Counted from the first letter of the stretch, positions 1-9,406 are shown. The stretch is DNA of 64,000 nt from Micromonospora kangleipakensis (GCF_004217615.1 NZ_SHLD01000001.1:3100001-3164000), one strand, 5' to 3'. Translations and numbers: made by a program. Notes: generated by a model from the letters alone, not told the origin.

Positions 1-1437
1 CGCCGCGAAGAACGGCCAGTCCCGGATCACCGGCACCGCGCCGCTCGCCGCCCCCTCCACCACCGCGCAGTGGAAGCTCTCCCGGACGGAGGTGCTCAGG
101 ATGACGCCGATCCCGGTGAGCGCCTCCGGCACGTCGGTGACCTGGCCGACCCGGACCACCGCGCCCGCCGGCTCCAGCTCGGCGAGGTCGGCGTCGAGCG
201 CCTCCTGGTACTGCCGGACCGCCTCGCCCGCCGCCGGGTTGGGGCCGTCGCCGACCAGCAGCAGCCGGTAGCGCTCGTCCTCCGCCCGGAGCAGCCGGAG
301 CACCTCGATCGCCCACCGCGGATCCTTGGCCACGGCACTGATCCCCACCAGCCCGAGGGTGAACCGGGCGGACGGCTCCTTCGGCCGCGGATAGGCGTGC
401 AGGTCCATCGCGTTGCTGATCACGTGCAGCCGGGGTGCGTGGTCGCCGACCAGGTCGGGCGAGACCGCCGTGGCCAGGTCCCGCAGGTGGTCGGAGACGA
501 AGACCACGTCGTCGACCCGGGTGAAGTCGATCAGGTGGGGCCAGAAGCTGAACGCCTCGAAGCTGTGCAGCCGCACCACGATCCGGGTGTCGCCGGGGTC
601 GACCAGGGTGACCATCGCCGCGGTCGCCACCGCCCAGTCCACGAAGAGCGTGTCCGCCCAGTCGAGGTGCGGCCGCAGCCACCGCTCCACCTGTTCGCCG
701 TACTCCGAGCCGCCGAGCACCGGGTCCGCCGCCATCGCGTCGGGCCGGCGGGTCAGCGGTGCGGCGACCGGGTCGTCGGCGAGGTGCAGGTAGCGGAACT
801 CCACGCCGGGGTGGTCGGCGTACCGGTCCCGGATCTCCCGGAGGAAGTGGTCGTTGCCGTTGGTCATCAGCAGCAGCCGCAGCGGCCGGTCGGTCGGGGC
901 CGGCGCGGCCGGAACGGACCGGCCCCGCGGCGCCAGCAGGCGCCGGCCGACCACGCTGTCCCGCAGCGGGGCGAGGAACGCGGCCGAATCGTCGGCCAGC
1001 GGCGAGGTGAGGTGGTCGAAGTGCAGGGCCCGGTGGAACAGCGTGCGCAGCGCGCGGTGCAGCCGCCGGGCCGCCGCCGGGCGGTCGCCCCGGGCGTACG
1101 CGGCGTCGGCCGCGTCCAGTTCGGCACGGACCGCCTCGGTCAGGTGCGGAGGCGTCCGGCCGGCCTTGAGCTCGCCGGTCGCCTCCTGCATGAGCAGGTC
1201 CGCCCGGGTGTCGGGATCGACCGTGCGGGCCACCGCGGCCAGCGCCGCCCGGGCCTCCGCCGGCGGCCAGCCGGCCCGGGTCATCCCGCTCCGCAGCCGC
1301 TTCGCCAGGGTGACCCGGGCCCGGGTCGGCAGCACCGGCGCGGCAGCGACCCCGCGCAGCAATCGGGCCGCGACGCGGTGGCGCACGACCGCGGGCGAGG
1401 TGACCCGGCGCAGCACCGGATCCAGCGGGCCCTTCAT
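1..1437 (-). CDS. GT4-type glycosyltransferase, C-terminus cut by window edge
   Basis: The frame stays open to base 1, so only the first 479 residues are visible. The C-terminal half reads as the donor-binding Rossmann domain of a GT-B enzyme: a strand FTLGLVGISAVAKDP, then LLLVGDGPNPAAG, then the Glu-x7-Glu donor motif ESFHCAVVE at about residues 453-461, close to the edge. The first 170 residues are Arg/Ala-rich and helical and resemble no domain I know. The ATG at 1437 is used here; an in-frame ATG at 1464 is possible, and neither has an ideal ribosome site. It is transcribed away from the GT4 gene at 1572, so about 130 bases carry both promoters. Acceptor and donor sugars cannot be read from sequence; cytoplasmic synthesis of a surface glycan is inferred from the neighbours. 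Confidence 0.8.
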   Translation of the reverse strand, partial: MKGPLDPVLRRVTSPAVVRHRVAARLLRGVAAAPVLPTRARVTLAKRLRSGMTRAGWPPAEARAALAAVARTVDPDTRADLLMQEATGELKAGRTPPHLTEAVRAELDAADAAYARGDRPAAARRLHRALRTLFHRALHFDHLTSPLADDSAAFLAPLRDSVVGRRLLAPRGRSVPAAPAPTDRPLRLLLMTNGNDHFLREIRDRYADHPGVEFRYLHLADDPVAAPLTRRPDAMAADPVLGGSEYGEQVERWLRPHLDWADTLFVDWAVATAAMVTLVDPGDTRIVVRLHSFEAFSFWPHLIDFTRVDDVVFVSDHLRDLATAVSPDLVGDHAPRLHVISNAMDLHAYPRPKEPSARFTLGLVGISAVAKDPRWAIEVLRLLRAEDERYRLLLVGDGPNPAAGEAVRQYQEALDADLAELEPAGAVVRVGQVTDVPEALTGIGVILSTSVRESFHCAVVEGAASGAVPVIRDWPFFAA

Positions 1438-1571
1438 GGCTGGCCGTCTCGGGTCACGGGGCATCTCCGGTCGCTTGGCGTAGGGCCCCGCCGGGCGCGG
1501 CCGGCTGAGCGTGATCGACAGCGTGCATGTTAACGTCAATCGGTCTGGACAAAACGGCAGGGAAGGTTCGG

Positions 1572-2786
1572 GTGCCTGCATCATCTGACCGGGACGTCGC
1601 TGTTCTCACCCCTTGGTACCCGACGCGGGAGCTCCCGTTCCGGGGTGCGTTCGTCCGAGCGATGGTCGACGCCACCGCCCCCGGCTGCGACCGGATGACC
1701 GTCTATCACTGCGACGCCTGGGTGGCCGCGCTCGACGAGCCCGCCGACCGGGCGGTCCTCGCCGCGCACCGCGCGCTGATGCCGCACGCGCTGCCCCGCA
1801 ACCCGACCGTGGGCGGGGCCGAGCTGGTCTTCGTGCCGGTCCCGGTACCGCGCGGCCAGGGGCACCCGGAGATCGCCGACCGGCACGACGTGGCGCTGCG
1901 CTCCGCCCTCGGCGGCCGCCCGATCGACGCCCCGGTGGTCCACGCGCACGTCGGGCTGCCCAGTGGCTGGGCGGCGATCCGCAACGCCCGTCCCGACGCG
2001 AAAATCTTCGTCACCGAGCACGCCAGCTTCCTCGACAAGGTGCTGGAGACACCGCGCGGCCGGGAGATGTACGACGAGGTGCTGCACCGCTGCACCGGCT
2101 TCCTGGCCGTCGGCGAGGGGGTGCGCCGGCCGCTGGTCGAGGCGTTCCCGCACCACGCCGAGCGGATCGGCGCGATCTCCAACCCGATCGCCTTCGACCA
2201 GCCGAGGCCCGAGCCCGTCACCGAGCTGCGCCGCTGGCTCTTCGTGGGCGCGCTCTCCGAGCTCAAGGGCGTACCCCTGCTGCTGGAGGCGTTCGCCCGG
2301 TGCCGGGCGGACGACCCCGCGCTCACCCTCACCCTGGTCGGTGAGGGGGTGCTCCAGGCCGGCCTGACCGCGCGGGCGGCCGAGCTGGGGGTGGCCGACG
2401 CGGTCACCTTCACCGGCGCGATCCCGCCGGACGAGGCGCTGCGCCTGATGCGCCAGCACGACCTGCTGGTGCATCCGAGCCGGAGGGAGACCTTCGGCGT
2501 CGCGGTGATCGAGGCGGTCGCCGCCGGGCTGCCGATCCTGGTCACCCGCTGCGGCGGCCCGGAGCGGACGCTGGCCGGCGTCGAGGATGCGGCCGGGGTC
2601 ATGATCGACGTGACGGACGATCCCGAGACCATCGTGGCCGGCTACCGGACGCTGCGTTCCCGGCTCCCGCACGCTCTCGACTCTGCACTCGCCCGCAAGG
2701 TGCTGGCCGACCGGTACGGGTACAGTGCGGTCGCCCGCACCCACCACCGTCTCTGGTTCTCCGACGAGGCGGCCCCGCCGGCCTGA
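1572..2786 (+). CDS. GT4 glycosyltransferase
   Basis: A retaining GT-B glycosyltransferase of 404 residues. The N-terminal acceptor domain opens VAVLTPWYPTRELPFRGAFV, and the donor domain starts near WLFVGALSELKGVPLLLEAF. The donor-site signature ETFGVAVIE is followed by AVAAGLPILVTRCGGPE, as in GT4 enzymes. The GTG at 1572 is chosen because GGAAGG sits five bases upstream; the in-frame ATG at 1527 has no ribosome site and would add 15 atypical residues. It heads a run of four genes ending at 5375. The next gene starts 29 bases after its stop. Sugar specificity is unknown. Confidence 0.88.
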   Translation: MPASSDRDVAVLTPWYPTRELPFRGAFVRAMVDATAPGCDRMTVYHCDAWVAALDEPADRAVLAAHRALMPHALPRNPTVGGAELVFVPVPVPRGQGHPEIADRHDVALRSALGGRPIDAPVVHAHVGLPSGWAAIRNARPDAKIFVTEHASFLDKVLETPRGREMYDEVLHRCTGFLAVGEGVRRPLVEAFPHHAERIGAISNPIAFDQPRPEPVTELRRWLFVGALSELKGVPLLLEAFARCRADDPALTLTLVGEGVLQAGLTARAAELGVADAVTFTGAIPPDEALRLMRQHDLLVHPSRRETFGVAVIEAVAAGLPILVTRCGGPERTLAGVEDAAGVMIDVTDDPETIVAGYRTLRSRLPHALDSALARKVLADRYGYSAVARTHHRLWFSDEAAPPA

Positions 2787-2815
2787 GCCGACGCGACCAC
2801 AGCTGATGGAGTGAG

Positions 2816-3382
2816 ATGCACGTTCTTTTCCTGTCCGTCGGGGGGACCCGACGGCGCGCGGTGGTGGAGGAGTCGGCGCAGGTCGTCGCCGACGGCGGCG
2901 CGGCGACGGTGGTCGTGGACCGGGCCGCGACCTGGACCAGGGAGACCTTCGCGTCGGGCGTGACGGTCGTCGAGCTGGCCCGGCTCGAGCAGCGCCAGCC
3001 GGCGCTGCGAGTCGAGCAGGCCGTGCTGTACAAGGCGCCCCGCAAGGTGCTGCGGACGGTCGGCCGTGGTCCACTGCGCCGCCTCGCCAAGCGGGCGGAG
3101 AAGTCGTACGAGCGACGGATCGCCGCACGGGCGCACCGGGCCTTCCTCCGGATGCGGGGTGACGCCCGTCCCAGGCTGGTGGACGCGCTGGTCCGGCGGG
3201 GTAGGCCGGTGGACGTGTTGGTTGTCACGGATCCGGTGGCGATGCCGTACGCCGCCCGCCTGGTGACCGGCGCTCCCGCCGCGTCGGCGCCGAGGGTCTG
3301 CTTCAGCTACGACTACTCTGGTGAGGGGCCGAAACGTCAGCACCGGTCAGTTCCGGATGCCGTCCAGGGGGACAACTCATGA
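2816..3382 (+). CDS. Half-length GT-B-like protein, paralogue A
   Basis: A 188-residue protein with only one Rossmann-like half: a starting strand MHVLFLSVGG, a helix, a strand TVVVDRAAT, and a second strand VDVLVVTDPVA near residue 135. There is no donor-binding half and no Glu-x7-Glu motif. It shares the pattern LRVE-x4-x3-APxKVL-x3-GR and a following His/Arg-rich helix with the protein at 4764, so the two are paralogues. A GGAG site precedes the ATG, and its stop overlaps the next start as ATGA, indicating translational coupling. I do not recognise a named family. It could be an acceptor-binding subunit working with the adjacent GT4, by analogy with split enzymes such as Alg13/Alg14, but that is inference. 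Confidence 0.75.
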   Translation: MHVLFLSVGGTRRRAVVEESAQVVADGGAATVVVDRAATWTRETFASGVTVVELARLEQRQPALRVEQAVLYKAPRKVLRTVGRGPLRRLAKRAEKSYERRIAARAHRAFLRMRGDARPRLVDALVRRGRPVDVLVVTDPVAMPYAARLVTGAPAASAPRVCFSYDYSGEGPKRQHRSVPDAVQGDNS

Positions 3383-4767
3383 ATCGGACGCGGGAACCGC
3401 GCCGACCACGCATTCTCTACCTGTCGTTCTACTTCCCGCCGTCGCGGGCCAGCGGGGTCTACCGCGCCCGCGCCACCGCCAACTACCTGGCGGCGCACGG
3501 GTGGGAGGTCACGGCGTTCGCCTCGCCGTTGAAGTTTCTGCACAAGGTCATCGGCTCGGTGGACGAGCAGCTCGCCGAGACGGTGGACCCGAGCATCCAG
3601 GTGGAGCGACCCAACCTGAGCCACTTCGCTTGGGAACGTGACCTGCGGCACTTCAGCCGGTTCCGGGGCATGTCCCCGATCCTGGCCCGCAACATCTACA
3701 ACTTCGGGCTCAAGAAGATCTTCCCCGAGCACTACCTCTCCTGGGCTGCCGCGGCGGTCCGCAAGGCGCTGAAGATGCACGCCCGGCGCCGGTTCGACGT
3801 GGTGCTGGCCACCGGCAACCCGTTCGCGTCGTTCGCCGCCGCCTGGGTGATCCACAAGATCACCGGCGTGCCGTTCGCGGTCGACTACCGGGACGCCTGG
3901 ACGCTGAACATGTTCACCGAGGAGGACGCGTACGAGCCGGACCACCCGGCCTGGAAGTGGGAGAAGCGCATCATGCGCGACGCCTCCGCGTCGATCTTCG
4001 TGAACCAGGCGCTGCGGACCTGGTACGCCGAGCGCTACCCGGACTCGGCGGACCGGATGATGGTCGTGCCGAACGGCTGGGACCCGGACCTGCTCACCCA
4101 GCTGGAGCCGGGCGGCGCCACGACGCCTCAGGACGACTCCCGCCCGCTGCGCTTCAGCTTCCTCGGCACCATGAACAACACCCAGCCGGTCGAGCAGCTG
4201 GCCGAGGCCTTCGAGCTGGCCCGCCGCCACCCTGACCTGGCCGACGCCGAGCTGAACATCTACGGTCACCTGGGCTATTTCAAGCAGAGCCAGGCCGAGC
4301 TGATGGGCCGGCTCGGACTGCCCGGCGGGGAGCATGGGCGCTCCGTGCCGGACACCGGCATCCACTACCGCGGCCCGGTCTCCAAGACCGAGGTCGGCGC
4401 GGTCTACCAGGACAGCGACGTCCTGGTCTTCCTCGCCGGCGGTGCCCGGTACGTCACCTCGGGCAAGATCTTCGAGTACATGGCCAGCGGCAGCCCGATC
4501 GTGTCGGTGCACGCCCCCGGCATCGCCGCCCAGGATGTGCTCGCCGGCTATCCACTCTGGTTCAACCCCAACAGCCTGGACGTGAACGACATCGCCGAGG
4601 CGATGATCGCCGCCGGCAAGGCCGCCCGGGACATGTCCCCGGAGCAGCGGGCCGTGGCCCGGGCGCACGCCGCCACCTTCACCCGGGAGGCGGTGACCAC
4701 CCCGCTGGAGGCGCGGCTGCGCGGCATGGTCAAGCGGAGCGTCGCGGGTGGAGGGACGGCATCGTGA
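3379..4767 (+). CDS. GT4 glycosyltransferase, WcaI/WbuB-like
   Basis: A 462-residue GT-B enzyme. It begins RILYLSFYFPPSRASGVYRA, the usual opening of WcaI/WbuB-like transferases. The inter-domain motif FAVDYRDAW lies near residue 168, the donor domain starts around LRFSFLGTMNNTQPVEQL, and the end of the donor site reads SGKIFEYMASGSPIVSV. The gene is coupled at both ends: ATGA overlap with the preceding half-length gene and GTGA overlap with the following one. Its tight packing between two paralogous half-length proteins suggests the three products act together on a lipid-linked glycan at the cytoplasmic face of the membrane. Confidence 0.87.
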   Translation: MNRTREPRRPRILYLSFYFPPSRASGVYRARATANYLAAHGWEVTAFASPLKFLHKVIGSVDEQLAETVDPSIQVERPNLSHFAWERDLRHFSRFRGMSPILARNIYNFGLKKIFPEHYLSWAAAAVRKALKMHARRRFDVVLATGNPFASFAAAWVIHKITGVPFAVDYRDAWTLNMFTEEDAYEPDHPAWKWEKRIMRDASASIFVNQALRTWYAERYPDSADRMMVVPNGWDPDLLTQLEPGGATTPQDDSRPLRFSFLGTMNNTQPVEQLAEAFELARRHPDLADAELNIYGHLGYFKQSQAELMGRLGLPGGEHGRSVPDTGIHYRGPVSKTEVGAVYQDSDVLVFLAGGARYVTSGKIFEYMASGSPIVSVHAPGIAAQDVLAGYPLWFNPNSLDVNDIAEAMIAAGKAARDMSPEQRAVARAHAATFTREAVTTPLEARLRGMVKRSVAGGGTAS

Positions 4768-5375
4768 CCACCGTCCAGGAACACGAGGAGAGGTCTGCAG
4801 AGGTGGCGGTCGATCGGCAACCGAGAGTGCTGCTGCTCTCGTTCAACATGCGTCCGCACGACCGGGTCGTGGCGCTGGCCGAGCGGCTGCTCGACGAGGG
4901 CGCCCGGGTCGACCTGCTGGTGCTCAGCGACAAGAACTGGGCCGACTTCGCCGACCGTCCCGGTCTGCGTGTTCTCGCCCTCAACGGCGCGGAGAAGCGG
5001 CACCCGGTGCTGCGGGTCGAGCGGATCCTGGTCACCCGGGCCCCGGAGAAGGTGCTCAACGGGCTCGGCCGGCTCACCGGGGACGGTGCCGCCGGCCGCC
5101 CGGTGCGCGTCCTGAGCCGCGGGCACACGCGGGTGAGCAGGGCGTTCCACCGCCGGGTCTTCATGAAGACCTACGCCAACTTCCGGCCGCTGGTGCTGTC
5201 CCGGATCTTCGACAAGCGCCTGCCGGCGTTCGGCCTCGACAACGTGGACATGATCGTGGCCTCCGACGCGCTCTCGGTGACGCTCGGTTGGAAGCTGGCC
5301 CGCCGCTTCCCCCACGCGATCGCCACCACCTCGCTCGACCCGCCCCCGGTCGCCGAGCTGGCGTCGCGGCCCTGA
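4764..5375 (+). CDS. Half-length GT-B-like protein, paralogue B
   Basis: A 203-residue relative of the protein at 2816. After about 20 poorly conserved residues it starts RVLLLSFNMRPHDRVVALA, followed by RVDLLVLSD, the shared block LRVERILVTRAPEKVLNGLG, and a second core strand VDMIVASDALSV near residue 165. As in its paralogue, the donor-binding half of a glycosyltransferase is missing and the protein ends soon after. GTG at 4764 overlaps the stop of the upstream GT4 (GTGA) and has GGAGGGACGG just upstream. It is the last gene before a strong hairpin. The function is unrecognised; a role beside the GT4 is inferred from coupling. Confidence 0.75.
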   Translation: MTTVQEHEERSAEVAVDRQPRVLLLSFNMRPHDRVVALAERLLDEGARVDLLVLSDKNWADFADRPGLRVLALNGAEKRHPVLRVERILVTRAPEKVLNGLGRLTGDGAAGRPVRVLSRGHTRVSRAFHRRVFMKTYANFRPLVLSRIFDKRLPAFGLDNVDMIVASDALSVTLGWKLARRFPHAIATTSLDPPPVAELASRP

Positions 5376-5390
5376 CGGCGCAGACGAATC

Positions 5391-5420
5391 GGGGGGTGGC
5401 CGCAGTCGCGACCACCCCCC
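5391..5420. terminator. Bidirectional hairpin terminator
   Basis: A perfect 9-bp stem (5391-5399 with 5412-5420) encloses a 12-base loop between the convergent ends of the glycosyltransferase operon and the UDP-GlcNAc 2-epimerase gene. There is no T-run, as is usual in actinobacteria. Confidence 0.75.
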
Positions 5421-5436
5421 GGACGTCGTCTCCGGC

Positions 5437-6525
5437 TCAGCGGGCGTGCTCGGCGAGGATCCGCACCACGTTCCGGGCCGCCCGGCCGTCGCCGTACGGG
5501 GTGCCCCGGGTGGCGCTCGGCGCAGGCCGGGTCACCGTCTCCAGCCAGCCCGACCGGCCCAGCGCGGTCGGGTCCGGGACGAGCCGGTTCCAGCCGTCGT
5601 GCAGGGTCTCCACCCACTCGGTCTCCGGCCGCAGCGTGGTGCACGGCCGGTCGAGCAGGTACGCCTCCTTCTGCAGGCCACCCGAGTCGGTCACGACGCC
5701 GACCGAGCCGAGCACCGCGGCGACCATGCCGGCGTACGGCAGCGGCCGCCCGACGTGCAGCGACCCGCCGGCCAGCTTGATGCCGTGCTCCTCGGCCCGG
5801 GCCAGCAGCCGGGGGTGGGCCAGCAGGGCGACCGGCACGGGCAGGTCGGCCAGGGCGGCGACCAGCATGGCGAGCCGCTGGGGGTCGTCGGTGTTCTCCG
5901 CCCGGTGCAGCGTGGCGAGCAGGTAGGGCGCGTCCGGGTCGATCCCCTCGGGCAGCTCGGGGCGGGGGTGCCCGGTGGCGAGCACGGTTTCGCGGACCCG
6001 CAGGCAGACGTCGACCATCACGTCACCGGCCAGCACCGCCCGCTTGGCCAGCCCTTCGGCGGCCAGGTGCCGCATCGCCTCCTCCGTGGGGGCGAGCAGC
6101 AGGTCCGCGCAGTGGTCGGTGAGCACCCGGTTGTGCTCCTCGGGCATCTGCCGGTTGAACGAGCGCAGTCCGGCCTCCAGGTGGGCGACGGGCAGGTGCA
6201 TCTTGACCGCGGAGAGCGCGCCCGCCAGCGTCGAGTTGGTGTCGCCGTAGACCAGCACCCAGTCGGGCTTCTCCTCGGCCAGCACCGGGTCGAGGGCGGC
6301 CAGGGTCCGGCCGGTCTGCACGCCGTGGCTGCCCGAGCCGATGCCCAGGTGCACGTCCGGGTCGGGAATGCCCAGACCGGAGAAGAAGACGTCGGAGAGG
6401 TCCGCGTCGTAATGCTGGCCGGTGTGCACGATGACGTGCTCATGGTCGGTGGCGGCGAACGCCGCTGCGATCGGCGCGAGTTTGACCAGCTGCGGCCGGG
6501 CCCCGACGATGCTGACGACCTTCAT
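5437..6525 (-). CDS. wecB: UDP-N-acetylglucosamine 2-epimerase (non-hydrolysing)
   Basis: It interconverts UDP-GlcNAc and UDP-ManNAc (EC 5.1.3.14) in the cytosol. The 362-residue protein has the family's normal length and landmarks: GARPQLVKLAP at the start, HTGQHYD, YGDTNSTLAGA, HLEAGLRSF with MPEEHNR, TLHRAEN, and the UDP-binding block TDSGGLQKEA near residue 285. The ATG at 6525 is preceded ten bases upstream by GGAGGA; longer in-frame starts would add an unrelated tail. It converges on the preceding operon. With the UDP-sugar dehydrogenase at 16404 it could supply UDP-ManNAc uronic acid; that pairing is inferred. A second, diverged copy lies at 53604. Confidence 0.93.
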   Translation of the reverse strand: MKVVSIVGARPQLVKLAPIAAAFAATDHEHVIVHTGQHYDADLSDVFFSGLGIPDPDVHLGIGSGSHGVQTGRTLAALDPVLAEEKPDWVLVYGDTNSTLAGALSAVKMHLPVAHLEAGLRSFNRQMPEEHNRVLTDHCADLLLAPTEEAMRHLAAEGLAKRAVLAGDVMVDVCLRVRETVLATGHPRPELPEGIDPDAPYLLATLHRAENTDDPQRLAMLVAALADLPVPVALLAHPRLLARAEEHGIKLAGGSLHVGRPLPYAGMVAAVLGSVGVVTDSGGLQKEAYLLDRPCTTLRPETEWVETLHDGWNRLVPDPTALGRSGWLETVTRPAPSATRGTPYGDGRAARNVVRILAEHAR

Positions 6526-6745
6526 CTGGATGGTTCCTCCGATTTTCCTGTCCGCGGTCGGCCGGTGCGGCCCCAGCGCCCCCAGTTCACCGCATCGGCC
6601 GTCGACGACCGTCGGCACCCCGCTGACCAGGAGTCAGATCGGGCGTGGTGTCCGTCTCGTCGGGTTGGAGGCGGCTTAGGCTAACACCGCGTCGTCCTGC
6701 CGCACGGCGGCAAGGCCGCTCTCCCCGAGAGCATGAGGACCGCCC

Positions 6746-7704
6746 GTGGCCACTGAGCGACAGGTTGTCGCCGAACCAGCTACGGGAGGCCGTCCTCCCG
6801 TAGCCGACAAGCTGCGGCTGAGGTTTCCCGGGCGGCCGCGGCAGCTCGTCCTCCCCGCGCTGGTGGTCGCGTACGTCGCCGCCCGGACGAGCATAGCGGC
6901 CCGGGCGGAGCCGTTCCGCACCTTCGACTCCCGGTCGTACGCCGGGATGCTGGATCGACCCGATCCCACCGCCACCCTCTCCTTCACCGGGCACGCCCCG
7001 CGACTGTGGGGGAATGGGCCTCCTCACGTTCGGACTGCTGGCGATCTGGGTGCGGACCCGCTCCGTGGTCGCCGCCGCCGCGATGCCGGTGACCGCCCTC
7101 TGGTGGATGTTCACGCGGCAGGACGTGCTGCTGTTCGTCGGGCTGGTCCTGCTGGTCCTCGCCGGGCTCGCCCGACGCAGCCGTCCGCATCGGCGGGCGG
7201 TGGTGGCCGGGCTGACGTTCCTCTACCGGACGCGGGGTGATGGACGACCGGCGGATGCGGCTACGAAGAGCTCGGCATGCCGGTCTGCCCGCCGCTGGAG
7301 CGGGTGACCGCCCAGACCTCCTGGAACGTCCGCCGGGTGGGGCACCCGTACCGCGGCTGGCGCTGGCGCTGGCGCTGCTCGCCGCCGTCGGCCTGCTGGC
7401 ACTGCTCGCCGGCTCGGCCGCCGGGGCGTGGCGGCACCGACGCCGGCTGATGATGGCCGGCGTGCTCGGTATGGCGGTCAGCCTCGCCAGCCTCGCCAGC
7501 GTCGTGGCCAGCCTGATGCTGTCGGCGGGGGAGTTCGGTCGGTTCGGCATCCAGGAATCGCTCTACCTGCGGATCAGCCTGCTGCTCCTGGTGTTCGGCG
7601 CGCTCGACGCGGCGCTCGACCGGGTGGCGGAGCGCCGCGTGGGACACCCGGCCGGACCGGGCCGGCGGGCCGAGCCGCCGTGGACATCGACGCAGAGTGG
7701 TTGA
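6746..7704 (+). pseudogene. Broken membrane-protein gene (three frames, internal losses)
   Basis: Coding-like pieces follow each other in three frames. The first, from GTG 6746, runs through LRLRFPGRPRQLVLPALVVA and AEPFRTFDSRSYAGML. A second, near 7014-7225, holds two hydrophobic segments (GLLTFGLLAIWVRT, QDVLLFVGLVLLVL). Around 7241-7330 the first frame again reads natively, with YEELGMPVCPPLE and TSWNVRR. A third, at about 7350-7700, holds further membrane segments and ends LRISLLLLVFGALDAALDRV. Joined up they look like a multi-pass GT-C-type or similar membrane protein, too short for an intact one, so deletions are likely as well as frameshifts. A TTAGGCTAAC -10-like element lies near 6675. 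Confidence 0.7.
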
Positions 7705-7731
7705 CGTTCCCCGCTGCCCAGCTCGGTCCCC

Positions 7732-7737
7732 TACAGT
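7732..7737 (+). promoter_or_regulatory. Possible -10 element (TACAGT)
   Basis: TACAGT lies 66 bases before the chosen GTG at 7804, in the short gap after the broken membrane gene. No convincing -35 box is seen. Confidence 0.35.
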
Positions 7738-7803
7738 GTTCAGCGCCGAGTGACCGGTGGTGCTGGTGGGTCGGCACCACCATTCGATGACAGGGGAGCT
7801 GAC

Positions 7804-9273
7804 GTGGACGAACGGCGCGCTGACGACGTGGCCGCAGGCGGCGACGGGCAGGGCGGGTCCGTCACCACCGTGCTGGCTGCGTCCCGCCCGGAGGTCAGGG
7901 AGGCGGCCGCGCCGCGCTGGCGCTGGTGGCCGGTGCTCGCAATGGCGGCCGTCGGCGCCGGCCTCTACGCCTTCTGGTGGTGGAGCCAGACCCTGCCGCC
8001 GCTCGGATGGGGCTATTTCGCTCGGCGGCCCATCTACGGAAAGTTCATTCCGATCTGGGACGAACTGGCGCTCTGGGTGATCCCCGCCGGTGTGTTGCTC
8101 GCCGGAGTCGCCTGGCTGATCACCTCGTGGCGCCGCCTGCCCACCTGGGCCGCCCTGCTCCTGGTGGTGCTGGCCGGGGCGGCAGCCGCCACCACGATCG
8201 CCCTGGTCCGGGGCGAGGTCGGCGACCTCACCCGGGGCATCTCGACCGGCCCGAAGTCGCCCTACTACACCTCGGATCTGCACTTCGTCTACGAGCTCGG
8301 GCTGCGCGACTTCGTCGAGCGGCACGCGGAGCTGAGCGAATTGTTCCACTCGTACAACTCCCGGACCCACCCGGCCGGCGTGCTGGTCTTCCTCTACCTG
8401 CTGTTCCGGATCTTCGGCGCCTCGCACGAGATGTGGATCGCTGTCGTCATCGCCGTTGTGGCGTCCAGCTCGGCGGTCGCTACCTGGCTGATCGGTCGCA
8501 CACTCGGCGGGGAGCGGGCGGGCCGGATCGGCGCGGTGCTGTTCGCTGCCGCCCCGGGGCCGCTGATGCTGGCCTACAGCAACCTCGACACCGTCTTCGC
8601 GGTGCCGATGACCATGAGCGTGGCGCTCTTCGTGCTCGCCGTGCACCGGCGATCGGTGCCGGTCGCGGCGGCCGCCGGTGCGGTGCTGGGCCTGGGCACC
8701 CTGATGACGTTCGCCACCTCCTTCATCGTCATCTCGGCGGCGGTGGCCGTGGTGATCCAGACCGGGGTCCGCACCGGGGCGCGGCTGCTCGGCGCCGCCG
8801 CGGCCGGCGGGGCCGCCGTGCTGGGCCTGGCCTGGCTGACGCTCGGCTTCGACGTCCTCGCCTCGTACCAGGCCTCACCCCGGGTCTCTGGCTACTCCAC
8901 CACGTACTGGATGGTGGCGAGCCCGGCCGCGTGGCTGATCTACGCCGGCCTGCCGCTGGCCGCCCTCGGGGTCGCCGGGCTGTTCCGCCGGGTGCCCGGC
9001 GCCCGCCGGCCGCTGCTCCTGGTGGTGCTGGTCCTCTTCATGGTCCTGTGGGCCGCGCTGCCATCCGAGCTGACCAAGCTGCGCCCCGGCGAGGTCGAGC
9101 GGACCTGGACGTTCCTGTACCCACTGGTCGCCGCCACGGCCGGGCTGGTCGTCGACCGGTGGACCGCCGGGTTCGGCCGGCGCTGGCTACGTGGGGCCGT
9201 GGTCGCCGGCCTGGTGCTGCTGTCGGTCGGACAGGCGGTGTTGATTCAGGGGCTCTACAACAACTTCTTCTGA
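7804..9273 (+). CDS. Multi-pass membrane protein, GT-C glycosyltransferase-like
   Basis: A 489-residue protein with about ten to twelve hydrophobic helices. After a charged 40-residue cytoplasmic start comes the first helix PVLAMAAVGAGLYAFWWW. A polar, probably extracytoplasmic loop follows with FHSYNSRTHPAG and alternating helices after it, the layout of GT-C enzymes that use lipid-phosphate sugar donors. GTG 7804 is chosen because AGGGGAG sits five bases upstream; longer in-frame starts lack this. No specific family signature such as an ArnT DEP motif was certain, so function is inferred from topology and the surrounding sugar genes. Confidence 0.65.
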   Translation: MDERRADDVAAGGDGQGGSVTTVLAASRPEVREAAAPRWRWWPVLAMAAVGAGLYAFWWWSQTLPPLGWGYFARRPIYGKFIPIWDELALWVIPAGVLLAGVAWLITSWRRLPTWAALLLVVLAGAAAATTIALVRGEVGDLTRGISTGPKSPYYTSDLHFVYELGLRDFVERHAELSELFHSYNSRTHPAGVLVFLYLLFRIFGASHEMWIAVVIAVVASSSAVATWLIGRTLGGERAGRIGAVLFAAAPGPLMLAYSNLDTVFAVPMTMSVALFVLAVHRRSVPVAAAAGAVLGLGTLMTFATSFIVISAAVAVVIQTGVRTGARLLGAAAAGGAAVLGLAWLTLGFDVLASYQASPRVSGYSTTYWMVASPAAWLIYAGLPLAALGVAGLFRRVPGARRPLLLVVLVLFMVLWAALPSELTKLRPGEVERTWTFLYPLVAATAGLVVDRWTAGFGRRWLRGAVVAGLVLLSVGQAVLIQGLYNNFF

Positions 9274-9406
9274 CCCCTCGCCGGGAACCTCGCCCGTCGA
9301 GTCGTGTCCGACGTCACTGAGCTGCAGAGACGCGGTGGCAGCGGACGGACGGCGACGGGGCGCCCGGCCGAGGGTGAGGCGGCGGTGGGTGGGCGCTGTC
9401 CTGTCG

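Noticed and set aside
70..1533. A 487-codon plus-strand frame at the left edge
   Set aside because: The minus strand holds a clear GT4 sequence there, with the donor motif. The plus frame is compositional noise.
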